Positions 48,975 to 61,800 of a DNA stretch of 64,000 bases are shown here, piece after piece. Numbering within the stretch: position 1 is the stretch's first letter; each line of letters starts with the position of its first letter. A program made the translations under genes and the position numbers. The notes under the pieces are model-generated. The model was not told where the DNA came from, ran no database searches, and saw only the letters and a program-made list of their open reading frames with translations. The stretch is from Pieris napi. Taxonomy: Eukaryota; Arthropoda; Insecta; Lepidoptera; Pieridae. The stretch is taken from contig NC_062247.1 of assembly GCF_905475465.1 (NCBI RefSeq), positions 11,222,001-11,286,000 on the forward strand, in the 5' to 3' direction.

Positions 48975-49720
48975 TCACCACCATATTGATTCTAACGGAG
49001 ACCAAGATACTTCCCTCGTCTGTGGAACATTTGCACTATCCAGGCTATTGTTTTGAGCATAACTCGATTCCCTTCTGTCTCTTTCGCCTGCTGAAGTCGT
49101 TATACTGGGTGATTTCAATGCAATTCTGAGTGGTTGAATTCTCGTACGACCGACTATTCGGTAAGAGGCTTCCATAATTTCGCCTACGCGAATACCAGAC
49201 CGAGCTGACCATCAGCCTTCGCTATTAGATCTTATGCTGACTTCTCATCCAGGCTTCTATGAGATTACTGTGGATGCCCCACTGGGGTCCTCCGACCACT
49301 GCTTGGTGCCTACCGTTATGGCAATTAGACGTCGAACCCGCCCGCAGTTTTCGGAATGCCGTCGTGTCTGGCATTACAAATCGCCCAATTGGGATGACAT
49401 GCGTTATTTCTTTGCAGCATACCCATGGTCACAAGTCTGCTTCAAGGGTCTTGACGCCAGCGCTGAGTCTGTCGCGGATGTGGTGCTACAAGCAATGGAA
49501 CTCTATATCCCATTACCCATACTCTGTGGTTCCCATTCGTGGTAAATCTCGGCCATGGTTCGGTAATTCTTGCAGAGAGGCTTCCCGTCTTAAGCAAGAG
49601 CTCTATAAAAACTGGGCTCACACAGTGGCTATAAATGATCTGTCTATAAAAAGAAATTTAACGCGGCTACCATTGCAGTGACTACACGCGCGCAGCTCGC
49701 AAACTGCTCGCGAGCTGCAC
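48975..49720 (+). pseudogene. LINE endonuclease fragment upstream of serpin gene 4
   Basis: Same fragment, with the same internal deletion as before gene 3, plus a few-bp loss at the GDFNA block. Confidence 0.8.
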
Positions 49721-49779
49721 AATCGCGGCATATTCGCCAGATGTGGACGCACCCTATGAATTATTATCAAGCATTGACA

Positions 49780-49789
49780 TATATTTAAA
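49780..49789 (+). promoter_or_regulatory. TATA box, serpin gene 4
   Basis: TATATTTAAA 73 bp before the ATG. Flanks differ slightly from genes 2/3 (GACATATATT in place of GAGATATATT), but the core is kept. Confidence 0.55.
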
Positions 49790-49852
49790 GAGAGTAAACC
49801 TTTGTACAACAGGTTAGAGTGTGGCCGGAAAGAGGACGGATCGACTGGCATT

Positions 49853-52800
49853 ATGAAGCTCGCTTTATTTTTTTGTAAGTAATTTTTTCTATTTAAATAC
49901 TAATAACATATATTTAGTATTTTTGGTTCAATTAACACCGAATAGTTTTAAGTTTATTTCTTTTTGTATTGAAGTGAAGCTTTTGTGAAAAAAAAATTAC
50001 CGGCACATTTTTCGGTTAAGCGTCACAGTTTTCCGTTACGCGTTATCTTTTTCTTGTCCCGACCATGGTTGATTCGAAGACATTAAAAGCCATATATATA
50101 TATTTATATTACAATTAATGAAATTCTGTTATAATCTTAGTAGTAATACGGTAAAATGAAATAATTTTATTATTTGTATTCATGTCTATGATAATAAAGC
50201 CTTTTGTTAAACTTTATTTAACTTAAATTTCTCTAAAGTTGCATACCTATAGTAGATCATTTTTCGAAAAATAAGGTGATAAAGAAGTTTCACTTCTTAA
50301 GTGTGTACACTAGCACACATTTTTATTTTAGATTAAGTGTTTATGCACTTCTTGCACTTTATCCACTATATTTCCTTTTATTATATTTCTTACACTTGAA
50401 GGAATTAGGTAGGTTTCCCAGACTCCGAAGATCAGTTATAATATGACTCCTGGAAGAACAATGTCAAGTTCAATACCCTGAATTAATAGCCATTGAAGCG
50501 ACAATTATAAAACCTTTTTTTTAAACCATTTTTTTTTCAACTCTATAGTTTTTTAGGAAGTACTGTAGTTTAGCCCTTCAGGCCCCAAGATTAGAAATTG
50601 TTTTTTTTATGTTTTGTGTACTTCTAGTTTATTTATAATATATTAAGCAATAATAATAAAAACAAAAAAATATCTGTCACACTATTTTAACTAAACCATA
50701 AAAATCTTGCTTCAAATGTACGTCTAATTAACGCTCCTTTTTAATATTTAATTTCTAACATAGCTTTTAACTTTAATTTACCAGTTGACCTGTGTTATCC
50801 AAAATTAAAATGAACTAAATATTGAGTGTTAAAATTCGCTAATATTTTTCAGTGTTTTCTGTGGCCGCCGTCACAATCGCCGTGAATGTGCCGACAGACC
50901 TCAAAAGCGGTAATGATGCGTTTACATCGAGAATGTTTTATGTGAGTATTTTATATATCTATATAATCTATTACAAAAATAAATTATGTATTTTCATAAT
51001 AATTCATTTATGTATTAAAGAACGCCACATCATAATTAACAGTATTTATGTTACAAGAAAATTAAAGAAATGTGTTTAAATGTAAATGTGAATTAAAATT
51101 ATGTAGTAGGCTATTACTATTATCATTTCGTTAAGTGTTTAGTGTTTGAGGTACACTAAATGAAAACCATAATAGAATTCACTAGCTTTATTGTCCTCTG
51201 ACTTACATGGCGGTTATAGGGCGACTGATTGATCCACGTGCAAGTGGAATTACGAAATAATGATGCGTAGACAATATTACAAATACAATTACGAAATTTC
51301 TATAAAGACAATAATTACACCACTACATACACCCCCTTCTTAAAAAAAAAATTAGTAGATACATATAAACGCAAAAAAAAAAAATACTACTGAAACTTCT
51401 AAATAAAACTATGACAAAGTGTAAATGTTATAACTATATACGTAGTATAAATGAATTCTATATTTTTCTTTTAAATCTAAATACAAATTAGTTTTGCAAT
51501 TAGCTGAACAATCGCGGAATTTGCAATACTAAGTATGTTGCTTACAAATCAAAACATAAACCTAACGGGTTGCTTAATACTTCTACCACTACGCGTTTTT
51601 AAAGGTTCATTAACCTGCTTATGCTGATCTAAGTTTCCGCTAACCTGATTGTAATTAAACTCATCTAGTATATACGCTGGCTTTACACGGTCTATTGAAA
51701 CGTAAGAAATTTTATCATTTATCGCAATCTTAAAATTCTTTTTATTCCTTTCCAATACCTTGTAGGGTCCGCAATAAGGTGGTACTAAAGGTTTCCGTAC
51801 TGCGTCTATTCTTAAGAAAACATGTGAACAGGAACCTAAATCAGCATGTACAAACATATTTTTATTACTAAAATCTCTAGATTTAGGTTTAATACTATTT
51901 AAAATATCTCTCAATCTAATTATGTACGCTTGTGGATTCTCTATTTTGGTAATACTATCGCTACAAAATTCACCAGGTAAACGTAAACAATGACCTAGAG
52001 TGAATTCCGCTGCGCTTATGTAACCGCTGTCCGCCTGACACGCTGCTCGCAGTCCTAGCATCACCGTAGGTAATTCTGCGAACCAAGCTGCGTTATTATT
52101 TAACCTCGCCATCAATGCCGCTTTTAAAGACCTATGCCATCTTTCTATTTTACCATTTGCCTGCGGATGATAAGGGCTAGTACGTGTTTTACGAATGCCT
52201 AATATTTTCATTAAATCTACGAATAAATCGCTCTCAAACTGCCGGCCTTGGTCTGACGTCAGGAAAATTGGGCAACCATACCTACAGATCCAGTTATCAT
52301 AAACTGCTTTTGCAACAGTCTCAGCTGTCATATCAGTAACTGGACAAATCTCAGGCCATCGTGTACGCCGATCTATCATCGTCACGCAGTACCGATAGCC
52401 ATGTTCCGTCACGGGTAGTGGTCCTATTAAATCGATATGCAAATGTGCAAAACGGTCGCCTTCCTCGAAAGTACCTAACTTAGACACCGTGTGTCGCACT
52501 ATTTTACTTTTTTGACATTGAATACATGTCTTTGCCCAAATCCCTATATCCTTGTTCATATTTGGCCAAAATGCTTTTTTACAAATAAGTGTTCGCGATC
52601 CCTTTATCCCTGGATGCGCTAACCCATGGAAATAATCAAATATAGACTTTCTAAACTCTTTCGGAATGTATGGACGAATATTTTTAGTAGACGTTTCGCA
52701 ATAAATCAAGTCATCGGAATTATTTAAGTTCATTTGTTTCAATTGTATGCTACTAGCGGTACTTGTACTCAATAAATTTGCTAACTCAGCGTCATCGGCC

Positions 52801-55800
52801 TGCGCATGGGCGATGTCTACGTATTGTATCGGGTTCGGACATGTTATCTCTTCTATCCTCGACAATGCGTCCGCAACTGCGTTCTCACTACCTATTACAT
52901 GTTGGATGTTATTTGTAAATTCGCTAATAAATAACAGCTGTCGCGCCCTTCTAGGTAATTCTTTATTTGAGTTTAACTTACTAAATGCGAATGTTAACGG
53001 TTTATGGTCTGTATACACCGTAAAATTCCTACCTTCTATTAAGTCCCTAAAATAAACGATGCCTGAGTAAATCGCCAAAAGTTCCTTGTCATATGTGCAG
53101 TACTTCTTTTGGGATTCCGTAAGCCTTTTTGAAAAGTATCCTAGGGGTCTCCAAGTGTTGTTTTCCTTTTGTTGTAACACCGAGCCGATACTGAAATCGG
53201 ATGCGTCGGTCATTAAAGCTAATTCTGCGTTTGCAATCGGATGCGATAAAGTAGCGGCGTTCTTTAAATTCTCCTCACACAATTCAAATGCCCTACTAGC
53301 CTCGTCTGTCCACTGTATCTTACGCTTATCGTTCTTTTTTGCTCCGTGTAAATACCTATCTAACGTTCCCTGTACTTTCGCGGCGTTTGGTATGTGATTT
53401 CTATAGAAGTTTAACATGCCGAGAAACCTGCGAAGGTCAACAATAGTTTCTGGCTTCGGGTACATTTCAATAGCCTGAACTTTGTCGTGTAACGGACTAA
53501 TACCTTTTTCTGAGACCTCGTATCCTAAAAAATCTATTTTTGTTTGACCAAAAACGCATTTTCCTAAGTTAATTGACATACTGTATTTACTGAAACGCTC
53601 GAACAATAGTCGCAAATGCTTTTGGTGTATTAGCTCGTTATCTGATCCAATGATGACGTCATCAAGGTACCCGAATACATATGATTCTCCGGTTATATTC
53701 TTATCATCTAAACTATTCAAATGTTCTATGCCTGCTAATATCGTACTATTTATAAACCTTTGGAATGTTTGTGCCGCGTTACGCAGTCCAAACGTCATCC
53801 TTGGGAACTCAAAAAGTCCGAATGGGGTAATAATCGCGGTCTTTTCAATATCTTCCGGCCTAATTTTTATAACATGATACGCTCGACAAATATCAATTTT
53901 TGAAAAAAACTTTTTTGTTATGTAAACCATAGGTAAAGTCCTGAACTCTAGGTATCGGGTAACGGTCCGGTTTTGTTATTGCATTAAGCATTCTATAGTC
54001 CCCGCAAGGTCGAATGTCACCGTTCTTTTTAGGCACTACATGTAGTGGGCTGGCCCACGGACTACTCGATGGTCTGCATATCCCTAACTCCTGCATCAGC
54101 TGAAATTCTTTTTTAACTAAATCATACCTGTGAGGTGGCAGCTTCCTTGCGCGCGTATACACTGGCGGGCCTGCTGTCTCAATATGGTGATAGACAGAAT
54201 GCTCTGGCACTTCCTTAAAAATAGGTGGACGCGTGATTTCCTTGAATTGCTCAAGTAATTCCGCGTACGGCTGGCTACTACTAATAGAGTTCACCGCTCC
54301 TATCGAGTTTACACTCTTTGTTCCACAAACGTACAAATTAGTAACTAGGTCAACTAATCTATTATTATATAAATCTACAGATAATCTAAAATTTCTTAAA
54401 AAATCTGCCCCAATTATTGGTTGCTTAACATCGCACACTATGAACGGCCATTTTAAATCCCTCCTAAGACCAAAAGTTATTGTTAAATAACATATGCCGT
54501 ATGTTTTTATCTCGCTGTCATTAGCCGCGTATAATTTAAAATCGCAATGAATTAGTGTGCGTTGTTTAACACACCATTTCGGGATTACAGAAATATTAGC
54601 TCCTGTGTCTATCAGGAAAGTAAACTTAGATAAACTATCCCTAACTAACAAACGGTGATTACTAGATACCTGTCCCTCAGTACATCCGTCCACCGCCTGC
54701 GGATATACTGGTTCTAGTTTCCCGCGCCGCTGTCTGTCTTTACGCCAGGCACAAGGTTCCTCGCACCTCCTCGCGTTCTTCCTCCACCGGAAATGAAACC
54801 TGCAGAGCCACTCTGGATCCCCTGGAGTCCTTCTTTTGTGCGACGCGGACCTGCTCCTGTAGCTTTGATGGCCGCAACTCCTGGGACGTCCTTGATCTTG
54901 TTCCTCGCTGCGGAGTGCCGCAACTTCCAGCCTGAGCTTGTTTATTTGCTGCATGAGCCCCGTAATTGTGTCTGCTACAGCAGGCATCTGTGGTGCTGCT
55001 GATGATGCTCCGGCCATGGCTGCGATTTCGCCGTTGTTGTGCGCTTTCTTCGTATACTTGCACGACAAATTTTTACATTTTTTTGTGAGTCGCTCCGCCC
55101 TATTTAGATTTTCCTTTTTGTTCCCATTGAATCACGTCAGGCCGCCCGCGAATCACGTCGGGGTCACCAGTTTAGTGTTTGAGGTACACTAAATGAAAAC
55201 CATAATAGAATTCACTAGCTTTATTGTCCTCTGACTTACATGGCGGTTATAGGGCGACTGATTGATCCACGTGCAAGTGGAATTACGAAATAATGATGCG
55301 TAGACAATATTACAAATACAATTACGAAATTTCTATAAAGACAATAATTACACCACTACAAGTGCAATAAATATACTGAAAAACTACTGAACTCTGAGAA
55401 AATATTATAAAAAATAAATGTCTAGTGAATTATAAAATTCTACTTGTAAATTAGCATACATTTTCCAGTCAAATCACCTAATGAGTAAAATGCATGACTC
55501 AGATAACAGTTATGGGTTTTGAAATGTCTACGTCTGTGTAATTGATAATTATGCTTTTCTACTGTAATATCTTGAATTCAATATTTATATAAAGCTATTA
55601 ATAGTTCGATCCTGGCTCATCGGGGTGCTTACATAATAGAGGATTTTTTTACTTTATATCAACTACTCGTGACAACAACAGATTATAAACGAAATAATGA
55701 CATGTTAATTGCTATGTAACGAATGAATGCAATTTAACAGTCGAATAGAGTGCCTACGTCTGTCTATACTCTCGGGGCGTAACTCCGACGATTTAGAAAC

Positions 55801-58800
55801 TCGCCATGCTTATAAAGCTAAGCTAAGAAAGTCTGAGTGAGCAAAATGTACAGCCTTGGCTCGTACAATAGGTCATCTTATACTCTAAATGATTCTTATA
55901 AAAGAAAATATAAGCAAAATGTCGAAATAATTATTAGCATTGACAATAATATTACAACAACATATTATATACCCCCACACACAGCTTTTTGTTAAAAAAA
56001 TTTGGGGAAGTTGTTGTAAACAGTTTAAAAAAAATCAAAATTGTAATTTAAAATATTTTTTTTTATTGAAGTTAAACTTCTTTAGGCGCCTTATAAAAAT
56101 TTGATGAGAGTGAAATTTTACGATGCGCGCGCACCGCGCACCGCCACAAAATTAACAGAATGAAGTTGCCCACGGAAGATGCAACGGCATTGGACATAAT
56201 TTAAAAACAACATTCGAATAATAATAGAATTTATGTTACACTTAATGTAAGAGAATAATAATAAATATTTATTTATTTAAATTTTCAAATGTAAACTGAA
56301 CTTTAGTAACTATAATGACTCCTTTTCCAGTCTTTGATAATTTAATTAAAATTAATTATTTGCGTGCAATCAAAAACTATTTTTAATAATGCCAAAGAAG
56401 TATAACTTAAGAAGTTATACTACTTTGGCGCGCGTAAATAAGTACACGCACCCTTTTTTTTAATTTGTTCTGGAAACCCTGACACGGTTTTTTTTACTTA
56501 AAAGGGTTTCCAAATCTTACATTGTAATGCATTGTTATAATAAATAAACACACTTTTTTTATTTCGTACCTCATACTAGCTTCAATGTCTAAGATGTGTC
56601 AGTGATGTATTTTTAGAAGTCAATTAACTCCTATGACATGTCCTTGCAATTTTAACTAAACTAAAACTAGCCATACCAACGAATTAATTATATAATATAT
56701 ATCTTCTGCGAGGACGGTAATCATTTTTATAATAATAATTTTACAATATTATGTTAGATGTATGTAATATGTATTACTATTTGATTAGTTGGAGTGTTGG
56801 CTCTGGCAACAACTGTTAATCCAGAGCATATGCGTTCAATCCCCGACTATGAAGTTAATCATCGTGAGGAAATCGGCATTTCTAAAACGCAATAAATAAA
56901 AATAGGACCTAAAAATCGGCGAATTTTTTGGGATAGCTGACTTTTAAAGAAGAATGATCAAAAACAATCTATTGCATGTATTTTGTAATGAAATATATTT
57001 TTTAATTCAAAACTTGACCGAGAAGTCCATGATTTGATTTACAGCAAAACAATTAGTATTAGGTACGTGTAGCAAGGCATTAAAAGCTTGTTATGTATTA
57101 TTATATGATCATGGAAAGGTGTAGACCGCAGACGTACCGCAAATAGAAAACATGTCGTGCAATCTTAAAATTTAATTATATGTAGTACTTAACTAGTGCA
57201 TAGGCGTATATAGAGGGAGTTATGTGTTCCCCCAAGATGTTACCTGTGAATTTAAGATTTGACGCCTAAGAAAAATAACAGAGACAATAATCTCCCCTTA
57301 GAAAATAACAGGCTCAGCCGAGCTCGTCTTTCAGTGTTTATAGTTCATAATTGAAGTAATAATACAAATCGAAAATAAATATTTTAACGTAGCCTTATTT
57401 TTATTATTAAAAATAAATATTGTCTGTTGTTTATATTTAAAGCTAGACAGCCAAACCAGCTGCCCACTGCAGTTTTTACAAACCAATTCGACTTAGGTTC
57501 CTTCAAGAAAAGAGCGTATCAATTTTTTAAAGGCCGGCAACGCACTTGCTTCTGGAAATGTAAGTGTCCTTGGGCGGCGGCATCACTCAACATCAGGTGG
57601 GCCTCCTGCCCGTTTGCCTATTATTAAAAAAAAAACTTCTTGAACGACTGACTATAACTATAAGCACTCGAAGCGTCGAGAAATGTAAATAATGAAATAA
57701 CGATTGCTTTGCAGTTTATTAACATACTAAATACGTTCTTTATAGGAAATAGTGAAGTATAATCCACAACAGAGTGTAGTGCTGTCAGGATACTCTGTAC
57801 TGACCCCATTGGCCCAGCTCGCCTTGGCCTCTGAGGGTGAATCGCACCACCAACTTTTGAAGGCCATTGGCATGCCCAACGATAATGCGGTAAGTGAAGG
57901 CTATTCGAGGGATTCAAGTTTCTTTTAATTATATATATTTTTTTAATTTATATAAGTTAAATATGTATGTTATATTGAGTCCACTTTTAAAGTATTTTTA
58001 CTGTATTTTCTACAGTATAAGTAACAATCAATTCTAAAATATATGACTAAGTGAACATAAATTTAAAAATTAATTTAAAAAAAAAGGACACTTCCATTTT
58101 TAGTTATTTCTAGTATTTTTTTATTTAAAATACTCAATCTCTTAACAATGCTGAAATTATACTAGAGTTAGTTAATGACCTTTCATTTTAAAGCTATTAA
58201 TTTTATTGTAAGACAAATTCAATGCAGCTGCTTACAGCCATTAGTCGTGAATCATTAGAGTCATTTAACTTTTAAATTTTAAAATAAAAAATTTAGGTCC
58301 AGAGAGATCTGGAACCCAAAAAGATTTTTCACGGCCTATGCTTATATCATTAACTAAACAAGCATAGCAAATGTACCGAAGTTCACAACATCATAAGGTA
58401 TAATATATTTTCTATTTACACGGTAGAACTCAGAAGGTTGAATGGTAAGAGGTCCTTAGGGTCGGCAGTAGATATGGGGGTAACACAGGGCTCAATTCTT
58501 GGCCCTTTCCTCTTTCTTGTTTATATAAATGATGTAACTTTTATGGTAGAGAAAAAACATTGGATAGTTTTGTTTGCTGATGTTATGTCCTTGATTTTGA
58601 AAATCCAATCGATTTTTAGAAATTTTGACGATGTGAACAATGCTCTATCTTCGATTGTCCATTGGTTTAGTATGAATAACCTTCTACTTAATGCAAAAAA
58701 GACAAAATGCATTAAATTTTCTGTAAAAAATGCAAGGGTTATGGATACTAGACCAATTATAAACGATAAGGAATTGAATCTGGATGATACAACTGTATTT

Positions 58801-61800
58801 CTTGGAATCACCATGGATGTGGTTCCCACATATTGACGGATTGGCGAAGAGACTTAGTTCTGCAGCCTACTCGGTCGCAGTCGATGTCGATACAGCTACT
58901 TGTTTATTTTAGTTACTTTCATAGCTTAATGACTTATGACTTATGGGGTCATGCTGCTGATGTCGAAACTATTTTCACCCTGCCAAAGAGGGCTATTCGT
59001 TAGTTTTTAATAGTTAGTAATTATTTTTTGGGAAAAGGGATAGTCTTCTTTAATAAAATCCCAGAGGCTATTTTATCTCTGGCTTTCAATAAATTTAAGA
59101 AATGTATTAAAGAAAAGCTGTGTAAAAAGGCATGTATCATATGTTCCATAGTAAACATATTTTTTTTTTTTTTTTTTTTTATTTAATGCATCTTTCATCT
59201 CAAGAGTTAACGTTTTTTTATAAATGTTTCAGATAATAGCTGCGTTTTCAGAGGCCAAAAGAAACTTAAAAACCATAAATGGAGTGGAACTTAAAACAGC
59301 AAGTAAAATATACGTCACGTCCAAATCTGAAGTATATGAAAACTTTGCAACGACCATCCGTGACGTGTTTGATTCCGAATTCAAAAATGTAGACTTTACT
59401 CAAGCACAGAAAACCGCTAACGAAATCAACGCTTGGGTAATAAATACATTTAACAACAATAATTTCAAAATTCTAAACTATTATTATTTAGACATAAATT
59501 TTTCTGCCATAGTATAGTTTAATAATTTTTTTTTTATTTCTTTGAAACACCTTTTAATACGGGGTTTTCATTAATTTTTGTTTAGAATTGTAGTGCCTCT
59601 CTCTCTCTATCTCTCGTAGATTTTTTATACAGATTTGGCAGCTGTAGTGGTTAGATAATTGATTTTTCTGCCAGGACATATAGTCAGATTTTTATAAATT
59701 ATTTTTAATTTTATATATATTTAATTAATATATTTTTGTAAATGCAGGTAGCATTAGGCAGTCAGCCTAAAATCTTTTAATCCATACAAGTTTACAATGC
59801 AATTAAAATCGTTATCTCTTTGTGAATTTCATACAAAAATGGACATGTTGCAATTGGGTTAACACAAACATTAATTACAGGTTGAAGAACAAACAAATAA
59901 AAAAATTAAAGATCTCGTTAACCCGTATTCCTTGAATGCCAATACTCATGCTGTTCTTGTCAACGCTATCTACTTTAAGGTAAAATAACATTTAAAATAC
60001 GCAATTACTTTTAAATCATATTGTAAAGTTACAAAGAGGACAATCAGATACATATAAATATATGATGTAAAAACGAAGTATACGAGTGAAAATGACATGA
60101 GTGCTTATAAAGACAGCGCTAACCAGATCCATGCAACTTCCTCACAATCAAGTAGCCCGCGATATCTCAGCAGACAACTCACGACAGGACTCTTTGTATT
60201 GAAGAAGTCGCATGGGTCCGCCAAGCTCGAATTTAACAACAATAGGAAATAAATTAACACAGCAAGGTTTCTAAAACGACTCGGCGAAAGGTCTCCATGG
60301 AGTGAACTGAAAATGTTCATCGAGTAATTTTTCATCACAGTTTTATTAGACCATGCACAGTCGTTTCCCGCCGTCTGTACGCTTCGATACTTCGATGACT
60401 TCTTTATGACAAATCCAATATGTATTTGACATACGAGATTAACACTAAGTCTCAACTGTGGCTTAACCCTTGGATCTTATGAAATATATATATATATATA
60501 ATAAAGGGTATTACCTATAAATATCGCCTATAAAGCCGAGGCGTTTCTTTTACGCGTTCACACATGACTATAATACCTTTAATTCGTTTCACATTTAATT
60601 ATGTATTACGTTTATCAAAACCTTAACATAACAATGAAATATACAGTATTTAGAATTTTCTTAATCGACATAGTAATCATAAAAACTAATAAAAAGAAAA
60701 TCAGAACAAATTTAAAAAGTTTGGTCCCTGTGGCAGTGTACCTTTAACGCTGGCAGCATTTCCTCGCTGTATTGCGATATTTATTCGTTGAGCGAGGAAA
60801 GCACCAGCTCTGGGGTCACCGGTATATATTTTATTTCACATTAATATAATAATAATAAAAAGTTAAATAATAATTTTCCTGTGTTATTTATAAAATATTT
60901 TGTCACAAGTAAATTTTAAGCTAAGAAAATAAAATATTTATAAAATAACTAGCGGACCCGACAGACATTGCCTATCTTAACTATGAATATTGATTTCTAA
61001 TTGGTATAATTAACTAAAAAAAATATTTAGGAAACAAAGTGTATATGATATAAGAACATTCTTTGTTTGTTTTTCTGGCGCGTATATTTTAGTTTTTTAG
61101 TTTTGTTGGTATTCCGCCACGAGAACAGAAGTATTTTATCAATATAATTAATTCATATGAATATTATTAATATAATAACTCCAATCGAAGCATTTGTTTT
61201 AAACGATATTAATTTTTCTTAAATCCTATTGACGATATGTGCAGTACGCATTCTGTCAATGTTATGTCAAACGCCATAACGTTACATCAAAAAAGTTTGA
61301 AGTAAAAGCGCTATGCACTGAAAAAAAAATTGCTATCGTAACATAAGTTAGGATTACTTAACATGGTGGTCAAGTTTTCTTAAATTATCTAATTTTCCGC
61401 GCAATTTTCTTAATTTTTCTTTCATAAGAACCTTTTCCTGACAATAATAAACACAACAAAAAGATAATTTTCTAAATCGGTCCAGCCGTTCACGCATGAT
61501 GCCGTGACTAAGGGAAATAGGGATTCATTTTTATATATTTAGAAGATATTTTTAAGTTATAAATTCAACATTTAAATTGGCAACAAGACAAAACTGTCAG
61601 CATATAGTGTTCTATTCAAAATAATAAGTTCCAAGCTGCTTCATAAAACCTAGGTACATATGTTATTTATCAAATTGTTTTTCATTATTTATTTAATGTT
61701 CTATAGGGTCTCTGGCAGAAGCCGTTCAACCATGGCAATACATACAACCAGGTGTTCCATATTACTAAAGAGAGATTAGTAACAGTTCCGATGATGTACC

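Larger units (their letters stand above)
51138..55360 (-). mobile_element. CsRn1-type Ty3/gypsy LTR retrotransposon, gag-deleted, in intron 2 of serpin gene 4
   Basis: Two 190-bp direct LTRs that look identical by eye flank a minus-strand pro-pol region; the insertion is bounded by the 4-bp duplication AGTG (51134-51137 and 55361-55364). In element orientation the LTRs begin TGTAGTG and end CACTAAA. The primer site beside the 5' LTR matches the 3' end of tRNA-Trp (plus strand AATCACGTCGGGGTCACCA, 55151-55169). A polypurine tract lies at 51328-51340. The tRNA-Trp primer, a CHCC Gag finger and a GPY/F integrase module are traits of the CsRn1 clade (the group of Bombyx Kabuki). The element is only 4.2 kb because most of gag is missing. 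Identical LTRs mean a recent insertion; genes 2 and 3 have the empty site. Confidence 0.93.

Noticed and set aside
52747..53877. Plus-strand frames within the LTR element
   Set aside because: Shadows of the minus-strand pol gene, which has all catalytic motifs.
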